A stretch of 64,000 bases of DNA from Ga0077555 sp963741565 (GTDB lineage: Bacteria; Pseudomonadota; Alphaproteobacteria; Rhizobiales; Hyphomicrobiaceae): contig CAVUIK010000008.1 of assembly GCA_963741565.1 (NCBI GenBank), positions 62,001 through 126,000 on the forward strand, written 5' to 3'. Below the pieces are notes generated by a model that was not told the origin of the DNA, did not search any database, and worked only from the letters and a program-made list of their open reading frames with translations. Both the position numbers and the translations under genes were made by a program. This document shows positions 18,524-28,133 of the stretch, in pieces (the first letter of the stretch is position 1; each line of letters begins with the position of its first letter).

Positions 18524-19243
18524 TCAGACAATACTGCGGCCCATGGTGCTACCGGTCCGCCGGACCGGGGCCGTCGGCTGTCCCAAGGATGTCGCGATGA
18601 TCTCGAGCCCGCCGTCGACGACATCGGGCCAATCGAGCCGGCAACCGGACCGCGGCCCGAGCGAGGGATTGCGTTCGTTGACCAGGGCCGCCGGCAAATG
18701 CACGAAGCCGATGCGGGCCGGCGTGCCGTTGGCGCGACCCACCTCCAGCGCCCTGTAGAGCAGCGCATTGCAGAGATAGCCGCCGGCATCGCGCGAGATC
18801 ATCGCCGGAATACCGCGCCGGCGCAGGCGCGCAACGATCTGCGCCGCGGGCAGCGTGCTCGCCAGATACTCGGGTCCGGACGGCGTGACGCAAAAGGACT
18901 CCGGCAGACAGCCAGCCGCATCCTGTGATTGCTGGCAGTGATTACGCCCGCGCGTCTCGATCTCAAAGCCGGAGGCGCGACCCGAGACACCGAAGTGCAG
19001 CGCCAGGGCCGGGCGCAACTCGCGATGCAACGCGGCCACCTGGTCCAGCCCCGTGCCCCACTCCGTCGGCAGGATCCGGCAGATGACTTGCGAGCCGGTG
19101 AACGCCTGGCGGGCAGCTTCGGCAATGCGCGGCACCAGCAGCGACGTGGCGTTGGCGGCCACACTCGGAAACGGGCCAAAGCCCGTCAACAGGACGACAC
19201 GGCGGTCCTTCGGCAGGGCGGCGGCGGGCGTTCGGCTCAGCAT
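18524..19243 (-). CDS. pcp: Pyroglutamyl-peptidase I (C15 family)
   Basis: 239 residues. It removes N-terminal pyroglutamate from peptides. The fold marker TGFGPFPSVAANAT is at residues 20-33. The likely triad is Glu94 in SGFEIETR, Cys158 in AGGYLCNALLY and His182 in GFVHLP; the 24-residue Cys-His spacing equals that of the known enzymes. The C-terminus is about 20 residues longer than usual and the region between residues 98 and 120 has extra cysteines. It begins three bases after the meaB stop and 25 bases before the M20 peptidase start, so the three are probably cotranscribed. Confidence 0.88.
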   Translation of the reverse strand: MLSRTPAAALPKDRRVVLLTGFGPFPSVAANATSLLVPRIAEAARQAFTGSQVICRILPTEWGTGLDQVAALHRELRPALALHFGVSGRASGFEIETRGRNHCQQSQDAAGCLPESFCVTPSGPEYLASTLPAAQIVARLRRRGIPAMISRDAGGYLCNALLYRALEVGRANGTPARIGFVHLPAALVNERNPSLGPRSGCRLDWPDVVDGGLEIIATSLGQPTAPVRRTGSTMGRSIV

Positions 19244-19246
19244 GGA

Positions 19247-20302
19247 TCAATCGGCAGATCGGAGTGGAGACGGCCTCTGGAGTAGACTAAGGATCTCCTC
19301 GACGGCAAGTGCCGCCGTCGTGCGGCCCTCGGCGACGTCGGCTTCGAGCCCGGCCCAACGCGCGCTGATGACGGGATGCGACCTGACCCCGTCCATCAGC
19401 CGGTCGGCCAACATGTCGCGCATCCAAGTAACGGCTTGGCGCCGACGGCGCGCGGCAAGTTCGCCGGTGCCGGTCATGATACGGCGATGATCCTCGATCT
19501 TTGACCAGAGATCGGTGAGGCCGAGATCGTCGCGGCCGGACACCGTAAGGACCGGCGGCAGCCAACTTGGCGAGACCGGCGTGAGGATATTCAGCGCGCC
19601 CTGATATTCGGCGGCGGCTCTACTGGCGCGGTCGATATTGTCGCCATCAGCCTTGTTGATGGCGATCATGTCCGCCAGCTCGACGACGCCCTTCTTGATG
19701 CCCTGCAGATCGTCGCCGCCGCCGGAGAGCAGCAGCACCAGGAAAAAATCCACCATCTCGGCGACCGCCGTCTCCGACTGGCCAACGCCGACAGTCTCGA
19801 CGATGACCACGTCGAAGCCCGCGGCCTCCACCATGGCCATGGTCTCGCGGGTCCGCCGCGCCACGCCGCCGAGCGTGCCCGCAGTCGGCGACGGGCGGAT
19901 GAAAGCCAGCGGCGATTGCGACAGGCGCTGCATGCGCGTCTTGTCGCCGAGGATCGAGCCGCCCGTCCGGCGCGAGGTCGGATCGACCGCCAACACCGCC
20001 ACCCGGTGCCCCGCTGCGATCAGGTTGATCCCGAGTTGGTCGATCATCGTCGATTTGCCGACACCCGGCACGCCGGTAATGCCGATCCGCCGGGCTTTAC
20101 CGGTCGCGGGCAACAGCTTCTGCAGCAGCCCGCGCGCCATGTCCTGGTCAGCCGGATTGGTGCTTTCCACGAGCGTGATGGCACGCGCCAGCACCGCCCG
20201 GTCCCCGCGCATCACACCAGCCGCGTAGGCGTCGAGCGTCAAGCGCGACCGCGAACGGGCGACCACGGCGCCATCATCTGGTTCGTCGATTTGCAAGCGC
20301 AT
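19247..20302 (-). CDS. meaB: Methylmalonyl-CoA mutase-associated GTPase MeaB (ArgK family)
   Basis: 351 residues from ATG 20302 (site TACGGGG); an in-frame start 18 residues upstream is possible. It is a G3E-type P-loop GTPase: GITGVPGVGKST near residues 75-86 is Walker A, VLAVDPTSRRTGGSILGDKTRM is the switch region, ETVGVGQSE follows, and NKADGDN confers guanine specificity. The family protects and reloads B12-dependent acyl-CoA mutases. No mutase gene is in the window; instead it heads a run with two peptidase genes, so either the mutase lies elsewhere or the operon partners are incidental. Confidence 0.9.
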   Translation of the reverse strand: MRLQIDEPDDGAVVARSRSRLTLDAYAAGVMRGDRAVLARAITLVESTNPADQDMARGLLQKLLPATGKARRIGITGVPGVGKSTMIDQLGINLIAAGHRVAVLAVDPTSRRTGGSILGDKTRMQRLSQSPLAFIRPSPTAGTLGGVARRTRETMAMVEAAGFDVVIVETVGVGQSETAVAEMVDFFLVLLLSGGGDDLQGIKKGVVELADMIAINKADGDNIDRASRAAAEYQGALNILTPVSPSWLPPVLTVSGRDDLGLTDLWSKIEDHRRIMTGTGELAARRRRQAVTWMRDMLADRLMDGVRSHPVISARWAGLEADVAEGRTTAALAVEEILSLLQRPSPLRSAD

Positions 20303-20482
20303 ACCCCGTACAATGCGGGCTTTCCCGTGCGAGAGCAAGGCGTTGCACCCGGGCATTCCGGTATTTTCGGAGGCTCACCCATAGGCTGGCGCTCGCGTTC
20401 TTTGCCTTGCCGCAATTTCACGCCATACTTCGTCGACTACGTTGAAATTGATTTCACGAAAGCAGCAGCGGGGCGCTTGAAC

Positions 20483-22141
20483 ATGACGCGGTTAAGGGTC
20501 GTGACGTGGTTGGTGGCGGCGGCCATGAGCGTGCTCAGTGCCGCTGCGGCTATGGCGTCCAGCCGCATCGAAAAAATTCAGAATCAGCGCATTTCAGGCA
20601 GCGTCTATGCGCGTTTGTCCGGGGTGACCTACGCCCAATGCGAGGCCCGCTGCCTCGACGATCCGCAGTGCGTCGCCCTGGAACACTTCCGGGGCGAAGG
20701 CCGGATCATCGGCCGGACGTCCTCTTGCCGCCTGTTCACGTCCGTTGGCGAGGCAAGGGCGAACACCTCCGCCGACGTCGGGTACAAGCGGACGGAAGCG
20801 GCGGCCTCTCCGCAACCCAAGGATCAACCCAAGGAACGCAGCGCAAAGAAGTCCGCCCGCGCCGGCGAAGCCGAGGAAAGAGAGCGGACCGCACCGAAGG
20901 CCGCCTCAGCGCCACGACCCGAACCGCAACCGAAGTCCCTCGAGCAGGCGCCAGCCCCTGCGGCTCGGAAACAGTCGCCCACAGTCGGCGCCGCGCCACC
21001 TCCACCGCCCGTGGTCGCTGCACCATCGCCTGCGCCGCCACCCGTCGCCAGCGCGCCGCGCGTCCGTTCCATTGCCCCAGGCGGCTCGGCCGGCGCGCCA
21101 CCAGCAACGGACTGGGATGTCGTGCCCGTCTTCTACGGCACCGATCGCAACCGCACCGAGCGCAACAAGCGCATCGCCTACGGCTCGGATCGCGCGCGCC
21201 GCCTGGAGCTTGGGCAAGCGCTGGTCACGGTGCCTAAATCCCATCAAATTCCGACGATCGAGCGACCCTGGGCAATCAAGGTGCCCTACATCGACTGGAC
21301 GCTTTATCAGGAAACCGAGGACCCGAAGCGCCACTTCACGATCCAGGCGATCAACGTGCTGCCGAAGGAGCAGGCGCTAGCGCTGATCCGCCAGCGTCTC
21401 GCTGGCTCGAATACCTTCAAGGACCAGGCGCTGGTGTTCATCCACGGCTACAACAATCAGTTCGACGATGCGCTGTTTCGCACAGCCCAGATCTCCTACG
21501 ACCTGAAGTTCGACGGGCCGGCGTTCCTGTACAGCTGGCCATCGGGCAGCGGCATCACCGGCTATTCCTACGATCGGGAAAGCTCGGCGCAGGCCGAGCA
21601 ATACCTCAACCGTTTCCTGACCATGGTGCTGACCGAGACCGGCGCCAAGAACGTGAACATCATCGCGCACAGCATGGGCAACCAGCCGCTGCTGCAGGTG
21701 CTGCGCGACCTGAAGCGGACCAACCCGGCGATCTCCTCGACCATCAACCAGATCATCCTGGCGGCGCCCGACGTCGACCGCGATACCTTTGAATATGTCG
21801 CGAGCCAGATCAAGGATGTCGGCCGCGGCATCACCATGTACGCCTCGTCGAACGACGTGGCGCTCGGCGTCTCGCGACGCTACGCGGGCGGCGTGCCGCG
21901 CGCCGGCGACGTCGCGGCAGATGGCCCGACCATCGTCGCGGGGATCGACACCATCGATATCTCCAGCCTTTCTTCGGACTATCTGGCGCTCAACCACTCG
22001 ACCTACGCCAGCAAGACCGCGCTGCTGCAGGACATTGAAATGATCATCAAGACCGGCACGCGCCCGCCCGAACGCCGCATGTCCGCGATGCAACCCGTCA
22101 CCGGCACCCGCGGCGCCTACTGGCGCTATGAGGCGAGGTAG
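20483..22141 (+). CDS. PAN/Apple-domain protein fused to a DUF900 alpha/beta hydrolase
   Basis: 552 residues from ATG 20483. Residues 1-25 are a signal peptide. A PAN/Apple-like module follows (SGVTYAQCEARCLDDPQCVA, then a Cys in SSCRLFT), then about 120 residues of low-complexity Lys/Glu and Pro/Ala linker. The C-terminal 340 residues are a DUF900 hydrolase: VPVFYGTDRNRTE, LVFIHGYNNQFDDALFRTAQ (oxyanion region), LYSWPSG, the nucleophile elbow IAHSMGNQPLL (Ser near residue 397), and the acid/His part near PDVDRDTF and LNHSTYA. It is probably periplasmic or cell-surface. Its substrate is unknown. Confidence 0.88.
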   Translation: MTRLRVVTWLVAAAMSVLSAAAAMASSRIEKIQNQRISGSVYARLSGVTYAQCEARCLDDPQCVALEHFRGEGRIIGRTSSCRLFTSVGEARANTSADVGYKRTEAAASPQPKDQPKERSAKKSARAGEAEERERTAPKAASAPRPEPQPKSLEQAPAPAARKQSPTVGAAPPPPPVVAAPSPAPPPVASAPRVRSIAPGGSAGAPPATDWDVVPVFYGTDRNRTERNKRIAYGSDRARRLELGQALVTVPKSHQIPTIERPWAIKVPYIDWTLYQETEDPKRHFTIQAINVLPKEQALALIRQRLAGSNTFKDQALVFIHGYNNQFDDALFRTAQISYDLKFDGPAFLYSWPSGSGITGYSYDRESSAQAEQYLNRFLTMVLTETGAKNVNIIAHSMGNQPLLQVLRDLKRTNPAISSTINQIILAAPDVDRDTFEYVASQIKDVGRGITMYASSNDVALGVSRRYAGGVPRAGDVAADGPTIVAGIDTIDISSLSSDYLALNHSTYASKTALLQDIEMIIKTGTRPPERRMSAMQPVTGTRGAYWRYEAR

Positions 22142-22210
22142 CGGGCATGCGCGGATTCCCACACGCGTCGCTGGATAGGCCAGGGTGGACGCGGCAATAA
22201 CAAATCGGGG

Positions 22211-23821
22211 TCACGTCACCGGCACGACGTAGCCGTCGCGACGTGGATCGCAGCCGCCGGTTTTGGCACCTGTCCCCGGATCGATCGCAATGCCGTGCAT
22301 GCCACCGACCCGCATCGTCCAGTCGGGGCCGGTTTCGACGTCGTGGCCCCGTGCACGCAGCGCCTCGAGCGTGGCGGCGCCAATGCGCGCTTCGGCCAGC
22401 ACCTTGCGGCCATCCCAGAGACGCGCGCGTGGCGCCTCGATCGCATCCTGGATGTCGAGGCCGAAATCAACGCGCTGGACCAACGCCTGCACCTGCGTCT
22501 GCTTGATGCCATAGCTGCCGGGCGTACCAAGGGCCAACACCGGGCGGCCATCTTTCAAAGACAATGTCGGCGACATACACATCGGCAGCACGGCGCCGGG
22601 CTTCGACCGGTTCGGACTGCCGGGCTGCACATCGGCCCAATAGAGGAAATTGTTCAGGAGCAACCCGTGACCTGGAACAATGACGCCGGAGCCGAACGGG
22701 CTGCCGATGCTCTGCGTCACGCAGACAACGTTTCCCTCCCGGTCGGCGACGGAGAACGACGTGGTGTGATGCTCGGCGGTGCTCTCCGGCCCCGGCGCCA
22801 TCCATTGTTCGGTCGGTCCGGTGATCGGGCGGCCATCGGCGACGCGCTGACGCAGGCGTTGGATGTTCGCCTCGCCCATCAGCTCGGCTAGTTTCGGCGG
22901 CGCCGGATTATTGTGCGCGATCCGCTCGCCCGCGGACAACCGGATCGCGCGCCAGACATGGTCGAGATGCGCAACGCCGTTGCGCTCCATTCCCGCGAGA
23001 TCGAAGCCATCGAGGATGCGGAGTGCCATGAGAAACTGGAAGCCCTCGCACGGCGGCGGCGGCACGTTCACGGCGAGGCCGCGATAGCGGATCGTCGCCG
23101 GATCGCTCCAAACCGGCTTCACCGCCGCGAGTTCGTCCAATGTGATGCAGCCGCCGGTCGCCGCCAAATGTGCGACCAGCGCGCGGCCGAGCGCGCCGCC
23201 ATAGAGATGCTGCGGGCCTTCCGCCGCGATCGCCTCCAGCGTGCGGGCAAGCTCCGGCTGGCGTAGGATGAAGCCCTTGGAGAGCTTGCCGGAGCCGTCG
23301 GTGTAGGTGCGGGACCAGGGCTCCGCCAGCGCCTTGTGCGCCTGGATTTCGGCTGCCGTGCCGTTGGTCTCGTAGATGTTGAACTCGGTCACCGGATAGC
23401 CGTCGCGGGCAAGCGCGATGGCCGGCGCGAACGCCTCTTTGAACGACAGGCGCCCGTGCGCGCGCTGCAACTCCGCCCAGCCCGCAAGATTTCCGGGCAG
23501 GCCCACCGACATCGGCCCGCGCGCCAGCTGCTCGCGCGTGGTGAAGCGCTCGACCGGAAACGAGCGGGGTATCGGCGGCACGAAATTCAGGGTGCGGACG
23601 CGGTTTTCCTTGGCGATCCAGCAACTGGCGAGCCCCATGCCGGCGAGGCTCGACATATAGGGCTCGACGACGTTCAGGGCGGCGGCGGTCGCGACCACGG
23701 CGTCGAAGGCGGTGCCGCCTTGCGCCAGCATACGCGCGCCGGCAGCCGCCGCATGTGGATGCGCCGCCGCGACGATACCGCCCATCGAAGAGATCGTCGG
23801 TCGCTTGCCGGTCATCTGCAT
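22211..23821 (-). CDS. ggt: Gamma-glutamyltransferase family protein
   Basis: 536 residues from ATG 23821 (site GGAGGGG). The Ntn-hydrolase precursor has the nucleophile Thr in HHTTSFSVADREGNVV near residue 353, where self-cleavage would yield large and small subunits. SIGSPFGSGVIVPGHGLLLNN and the LGTPGSYGIKQTQ region are family-typical. No signal peptide is evident, which fits the cytosolic gamma-glutamyltransferase-like branch (also annotated as acylase or oxamate amidohydrolase) rather than the periplasmic glutathione enzyme. The substrate is therefore open. It follows the nasA end by 105 bases on the same strand. Confidence 0.85.
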   Translation of the reverse strand: MQMTGKRPTISSMGGIVAAAHPHAAAAGARMLAQGGTAFDAVVATAAALNVVEPYMSSLAGMGLASCWIAKENRVRTLNFVPPIPRSFPVERFTTREQLARGPMSVGLPGNLAGWAELQRAHGRLSFKEAFAPAIALARDGYPVTEFNIYETNGTAAEIQAHKALAEPWSRTYTDGSGKLSKGFILRQPELARTLEAIAAEGPQHLYGGALGRALVAHLAATGGCITLDELAAVKPVWSDPATIRYRGLAVNVPPPPCEGFQFLMALRILDGFDLAGMERNGVAHLDHVWRAIRLSAGERIAHNNPAPPKLAELMGEANIQRLRQRVADGRPITGPTEQWMAPGPESTAEHHTTSFSVADREGNVVCVTQSIGSPFGSGVIVPGHGLLLNNFLYWADVQPGSPNRSKPGAVLPMCMSPTLSLKDGRPVLALGTPGSYGIKQTQVQALVQRVDFGLDIQDAIEAPRARLWDGRKVLAEARIGAATLEALRARGHDVETGPDWTMRVGGMHGIAIDPGTGAKTGGCDPRRDGYVVPVT

Positions 23822-23926
23822 GGGTGGTCCCCTCCGTTTGCACAGTGGGAGCCATTGTAGGCCGACTGCTCCGGCTTGACCAACATCGGACACAGGTGAT
23901 GCGTTCGACCTTCGCCGCGGGGCGCC

Positions 23927-26597
23927 TCAGCTCGCGCAAGCCACGGGCGTTTCCCGGAGCAAGCGGCCGATATCGGCGCGGCACGAACCGCAGTTCGTGC
24001 CAGCCTTCAATGTTCGCCCGATGGCCTCGACCGTCCCGCATCCGCGCACCGTGATGGCATCGACGATCTCGTTGCGTCCGACCTCGAAACAGGCGCAGAC
24101 GATCGCGCCCCGATCTTTGACGCGGCCCCCGGCCGGCCGGCCAGCAACCGCAGTCGGTCCGCACCGACCAGCTCAGGAAGCGACAGCTGCGCGACGGCCC
24201 ATGTCCGCGACACCGCGACGGGTTCGCGCGCAATGAAGGCTGCGCCGACCAGCTGCTCGCCGCGAAACGCTGCAAACCGGCTGATTCCAGTCGCGGCGTC
24301 CGGATAGCTCAGCACGTCGTGACCATCGTCCGGGCATAGTCCGAGCCAACGGCGCACCAGGGCGTCGAAACCGGACGCGGGCATGTCGCCCGCCAACTCT
24401 GCCCGCCAGCCGCATGTCGCGGGGGCCAGCGCCCAATAGCCGGCCCATGCGACGTCCGGACGATGGCGGCTGACGACAAAGCCAAACCAAGCGACCGCGT
24501 AGGGCTCCAGCGCAACGTAGGTCTGCTTCAATCCGGGTTGGCCCGAGACGCGATCGACATCGGCCTGCACCAGCGCATCGATGCGCGCATTGCTGGCGAG
24601 TTGATCTGTCCAATGGATGGGCACGAAAACCGAGCCCAGGCGCTGTTGGTCACTCACGAGGACACGAACGACGGCCGAACCATGCGGACTGCGGATGACC
24701 GCCAGCGCTGCCGGCACGAGGCCGAAACGCTCGGCATCGGCCGGATGCACCTCGACAAACGGCTCGGCGATGTGGGCCATGAGCCGCGCCGCTTTTCCGG
24801 TGCGTGTCATCGTGTGCCACTGGTCGCGGACGCGGCCCGTATTCAGAACAAGCGGGAACTGATCGGGCGCGGTGCATTCCAGCGCCTGGAATGGCGTCGC
24901 CACCAAGCGCGCGCGACGATCGGACGTGAAGAACGCGCCATCCGCAAAAAAACGCGTGTCCTGCGGCGCGGCACCGGCCGGTTGCGGCCACTGGAAAGGG
25001 GCGAGCCGATCGTAAGTCCGCCGGGCGACTGCTGGCCCAGGCGCCGATATCGAAGTCGCGCGTTCCGTTGTTGCCGCATGCCGACAGCGCCGCGTGCTCC
25101 GCAAAGATCTCGGCCGGCTGCGTGTACGCGAAAGCGTCGGCAAAGCCCATCCGTCGCGCCACCTCGGCCAGCTGCCACCAGTCGGGCCGCGCTTCGCCCG
25201 GGGCATCGAGAAACGCGCGCTGGCGCGAAATCCGCCGTTCGGAGTTCGTCACCGTCCCATTTTTTTCGCCCCACGCTGTCGAGGGCAACAGCACCTGTGC
25301 CAGTGCGGTCGTATCGGTGTGGCGAACAACATCCGAGACGACGACAAATGGACAGCCCTTGATCGCGGCGCGAACGGCATCGGCTTGCGGCATGCTGTCG
25401 GCGGGGTTGGTCGCCATGATCCACAGCGCCTTGATGCGGCCATCACCGACCGCGCGGAAGAGATCAACGGCCTTCAAGCCCGGCTTGCTCGCGATGCGCG
25501 AGGATTCCCAAAACGATTGCACGGCCGCGCGATGCACGGGATTGTCGAGGTCCATGTGCGCAGCCAGCATGTTGGCCAAACCACCGACCTCGCGTCCGCC
25601 CATTGCATTGGGCTGCCCCGTCACTGAGAACGGTCCCATGCCCGGACGCCCGATGCGTCCGGTGGCAAGGTGGCAATTGAGAATGGCGTTGACCTTGTCC
25701 GTCCCCGACGTCGATTGGTTGACCCCCTGACTGTAGATCGTGACGACTCGCTCGGTCGACGTGAACAGCTCGTAGAATTCGTGCACCCGCAAACGAGGCA
25801 ATCCAGTCGCACGCGCAATCGCGGAAAAGCTCATCTCGCGTGCAGCGGCAAAGGCCTCCGGCAATCCCGATGTCTTGCTCGCGACAAACGCCTTGTCGAC
25901 GGCATTGGCGCCAACGAGGTTGGTGAGCAGCCCGTTGAACAAGGCGACATCCGAGCCCGGCGCCAACGGCAGATGCAGGTCGGCGATCTCGCATGTCGCG
26001 GTGCGGCGGGGATCGATGACCACGACCTTCGTCCCGCGCGTTTCCCGCGCCGCCGCCAGGCGCTGATAGAGCACGGGATGGCACCAGGCGAGATTGGAAC
26101 CGACGAGCACGACCAGATCCGCCAGCTCGATATCCTCGTAGGTGCCCGGCACCGTGTCACTGCCGAACGCGCGCCGATGGCCAGCGACCGACGAGGCCAT
26201 GCACAGTCGCGAATTCGTGTCGATATTGGCCGAGCCGATGAAGCCTTTCATCAGCTTGTTGGCGACGTAGTAATCTTCGGTCAGCAGCTGGCCCGAGACA
26301 TAGAAGGCAACGGAGTCGGGTCCGTGCTCAGCGACGGCTTGCGAAAACCGCTCGGCAACCCGACCGAGCGCATCGTCCCACGTTGCCCGCGTGCCATCCA
26401 TGTGGGGAAAGAGCAGGCGGTCGTCGAGCGACAGCGTCTCTCCCAACGCCGTGCCCTTCGAGCAGAGCCGCCCGCGATTTGCGGGATGCGTCGGATCGCC
26501 TTTGATCTCGACGCTTGCGTTGTCACGGCGAGTCGCAATGACACCGCAACCGACACCACAATAGGGGCATGTGGTTTGGACGGTTCTGATCGCGCAT
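23927..26597 (-). pseudogene. nasA: Assimilatory nitrate reductase catalytic subunit with several frame breaks
   Basis: A molybdopterin oxidoreductase. The N-terminal 4Fe-4S ligands CPYCGVGCGV ... GRLCSKG, NSRLCMASSVAGHRRAFGSD and the long catalytic body are clear from about 26585 to 25040. The product continues one frame over from about 25030 (TYDRLAPFQWPQP) to about 24130, then back in the original frame through a BFD-like 2Fe-2S domain (IVCACFEVG ... GTNCGSC) to the stop at 23927. The only ATG placed correctly for translation (26597, three bases after nrtA) is also out of frame with the first segment by one base. A five-C run at 24126-24130 marks the third junction. The enzyme would reduce nitrate to nitrite in the cytosol. 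Confidence 0.8.
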
Positions 26598-26600
26598 GGC

Positions 26601-27920
26601 TCAGACCTGAGCGCGTTTGATCGCCAGCGAAGCGAGATAGGCTTGAGGATTGGCGGGATCGAAGACCTTGCCGTCAAAGAACGTCTCCGTGCCTCGGCTG
26701 TCTCCAGTCGGATAGCCTGCAACGCCCAGAGCTTTTGCCGCATCGCGCCAGAGATCTGCGCGATTGGTCTTGTCGACCAACGCCTTGATATCGAGATCGG
26801 GTGCAAACTTGCCCCACCGGATGTTCTCGGTGATGAACCAGCTATCGAGGCTCTTCCAGGGATAGGAGACGGCGCCGTTCTCGCCCCAGAATTTCATCAG
26901 CAGGTTGGTGCCCTTGGCGGTGCGGCCGTGACCATAGTTGATGTCGCCGTTGATGCGGCCGATGATATCGGCGACAGGCACGTTGAACCACTGCCGGCGG
27001 CCGACGATCTCGGCCATCTCTGCCTTGTTCTCCATTTTTTCGCACCACTGTTGGGCCTCCATGACGGCCATCAGAATGGCGAGCGTCGCCTTGGGGTGCG
27101 CATCGACCCAGTCGGCGCGCATGCCCAGCACCTTCTCGGGGTGCTTGAACCAGAGTTCGCCCGTCGTCAGCGCCGTGTAGCCGATGTCCTGGTTGACCAA
27201 CTGCTCGTTCCAGGGCTCGCCGACGCAGAACGCGTCCATGGTGCCGACCTTCATGTTGGCGACCATCTGCGGCGGTGGCACTGTGATGGTCGCTACGTCC
27301 TTGTCGGGATCGATACCGCCGGCGGCCAGCCAGTAGCGAAGCCATAGATCGTGGGTGCCGCCAGGGAAGGTCATGGCGACCTTGACCTCTTTGCCAGCCG
27401 CCTTCTTCTTCGCGAACGCCTCCTTGAGCGGTGTCGCATCCTTGGTGACCTTCAGATCCTTGTACTCGTTGGAGACCGAGATCCCCTGGCAATCCTCGTT
27501 CAGGCTGAGAAGGGTGTACATCGGCAGCGGTTGGCTGTTCTGCATGACCTTGCCGGTCGAGTAGAGGTGGGTCTTCGGTCGCAGGATGTGGCCGCCGTCG
27601 ATGCCATTCGCCTTGGTCCCGAGCGCGATGTTGTCACGCATGGCACCCCAGGAGGCCTGTTTTGCAATCTCCATGTCGGGCAAGCCGTGCTTGGCGAAGA
27701 ACCCCTTCTCCTTGGCGATGACGAGAGGCGCGGCATCAGTGAGTGCGATGTAGCCGAGCTTGGCGCCTTTAAATTCAGGACCAGTGCCTTGAGCAAAAGC
27801 CCCGCCCGGCACGAGTGCACGCGCGGCGAGAGCGAGAGCACTCGCACCCGTCGTCGCCAGAATGCGCCGCCGCGACGGCATCGGTGTCGAGGATTTAGGG
27901 AATGGGACCTGTTTGGTCAT
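26601..27920 (-). CDS. nrtA: Nitrate ABC transporter substrate-binding protein (NrtA/CmpA family)
   Basis: 439 residues from ATG 27920, which has GGAG eight bases upstream; earlier in-frame starts are inferior. Residues 16-44 are a twin-arginine signal (SRRRILATTGASALALAARA) so the protein is folded before export. The body (GYIALTDAAPLVIAKEKGFF, MFCVGEPWNEQL-like region, WGENGAVSYPWKSLDSWF) is that of NrtA-type receptors that hand nitrate to an ABC importer. The permease and ATPase genes that normally follow are absent; the nitrate reductase gene begins three bases after the stop. A sigma-54-like promoter lies upstream. Confidence 0.9.
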   Translation of the reverse strand: MTKQVPFPKSSTPMPSRRRILATTGASALALAARALVPGGAFAQGTGPEFKGAKLGYIALTDAAPLVIAKEKGFFAKHGLPDMEIAKQASWGAMRDNIALGTKANGIDGGHILRPKTHLYSTGKVMQNSQPLPMYTLLSLNEDCQGISVSNEYKDLKVTKDATPLKEAFAKKKAAGKEVKVAMTFPGGTHDLWLRYWLAAGGIDPDKDVATITVPPPQMVANMKVGTMDAFCVGEPWNEQLVNQDIGYTALTTGELWFKHPEKVLGMRADWVDAHPKATLAILMAVMEAQQWCEKMENKAEMAEIVGRRQWFNVPVADIIGRINGDINYGHGRTAKGTNLLMKFWGENGAVSYPWKSLDSWFITENIRWGKFAPDLDIKALVDKTNRADLWRDAAKALGVAGYPTGDSRGTETFFDGKVFDPANPQAYLASLAIKRAQV

Positions 27921-27973
27921 TGACGTCTCCATCGCAAATTGCTGCGCTGCAGCAGGATCGATGGTTAACACTT

Positions 27974-27989
27974 TTCAATTAACGTGCCA
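27974..27989 (-). promoter_or_regulatory. Sigma-54-like promoter for nrtA
   Basis: On the minus strand the sequence TGGCACGttaaTTGAA matches the sigma-54 consensus TGGCACG-N4-TTGCA at every conserved base except the -12 C, which is A. It would start transcription near 27963, 43 bases before the nrtA ATG. Immediately upstream (about 27995-28045) is an AT-rich segment suitable for DNA bending. Nitrate assimilation genes in rhizobia are commonly under NtrC and RpoN, which fits. The -12 mismatch keeps confidence moderate. Confidence 0.4.
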
Positions 27990-28133
27990 GTCGCAAAAAA
28001 TTATATTTATTGTATGTATTTCAGATATTTAAATATTTATCCGCGCCGCCACCGGCCCCGTTCTTGCTGCTGTTTCGATGTGCAGATCAGTCTTGATCGG
28101 CGCTTTTTTGTGCAACCGCGAAATGAAAGCTCA

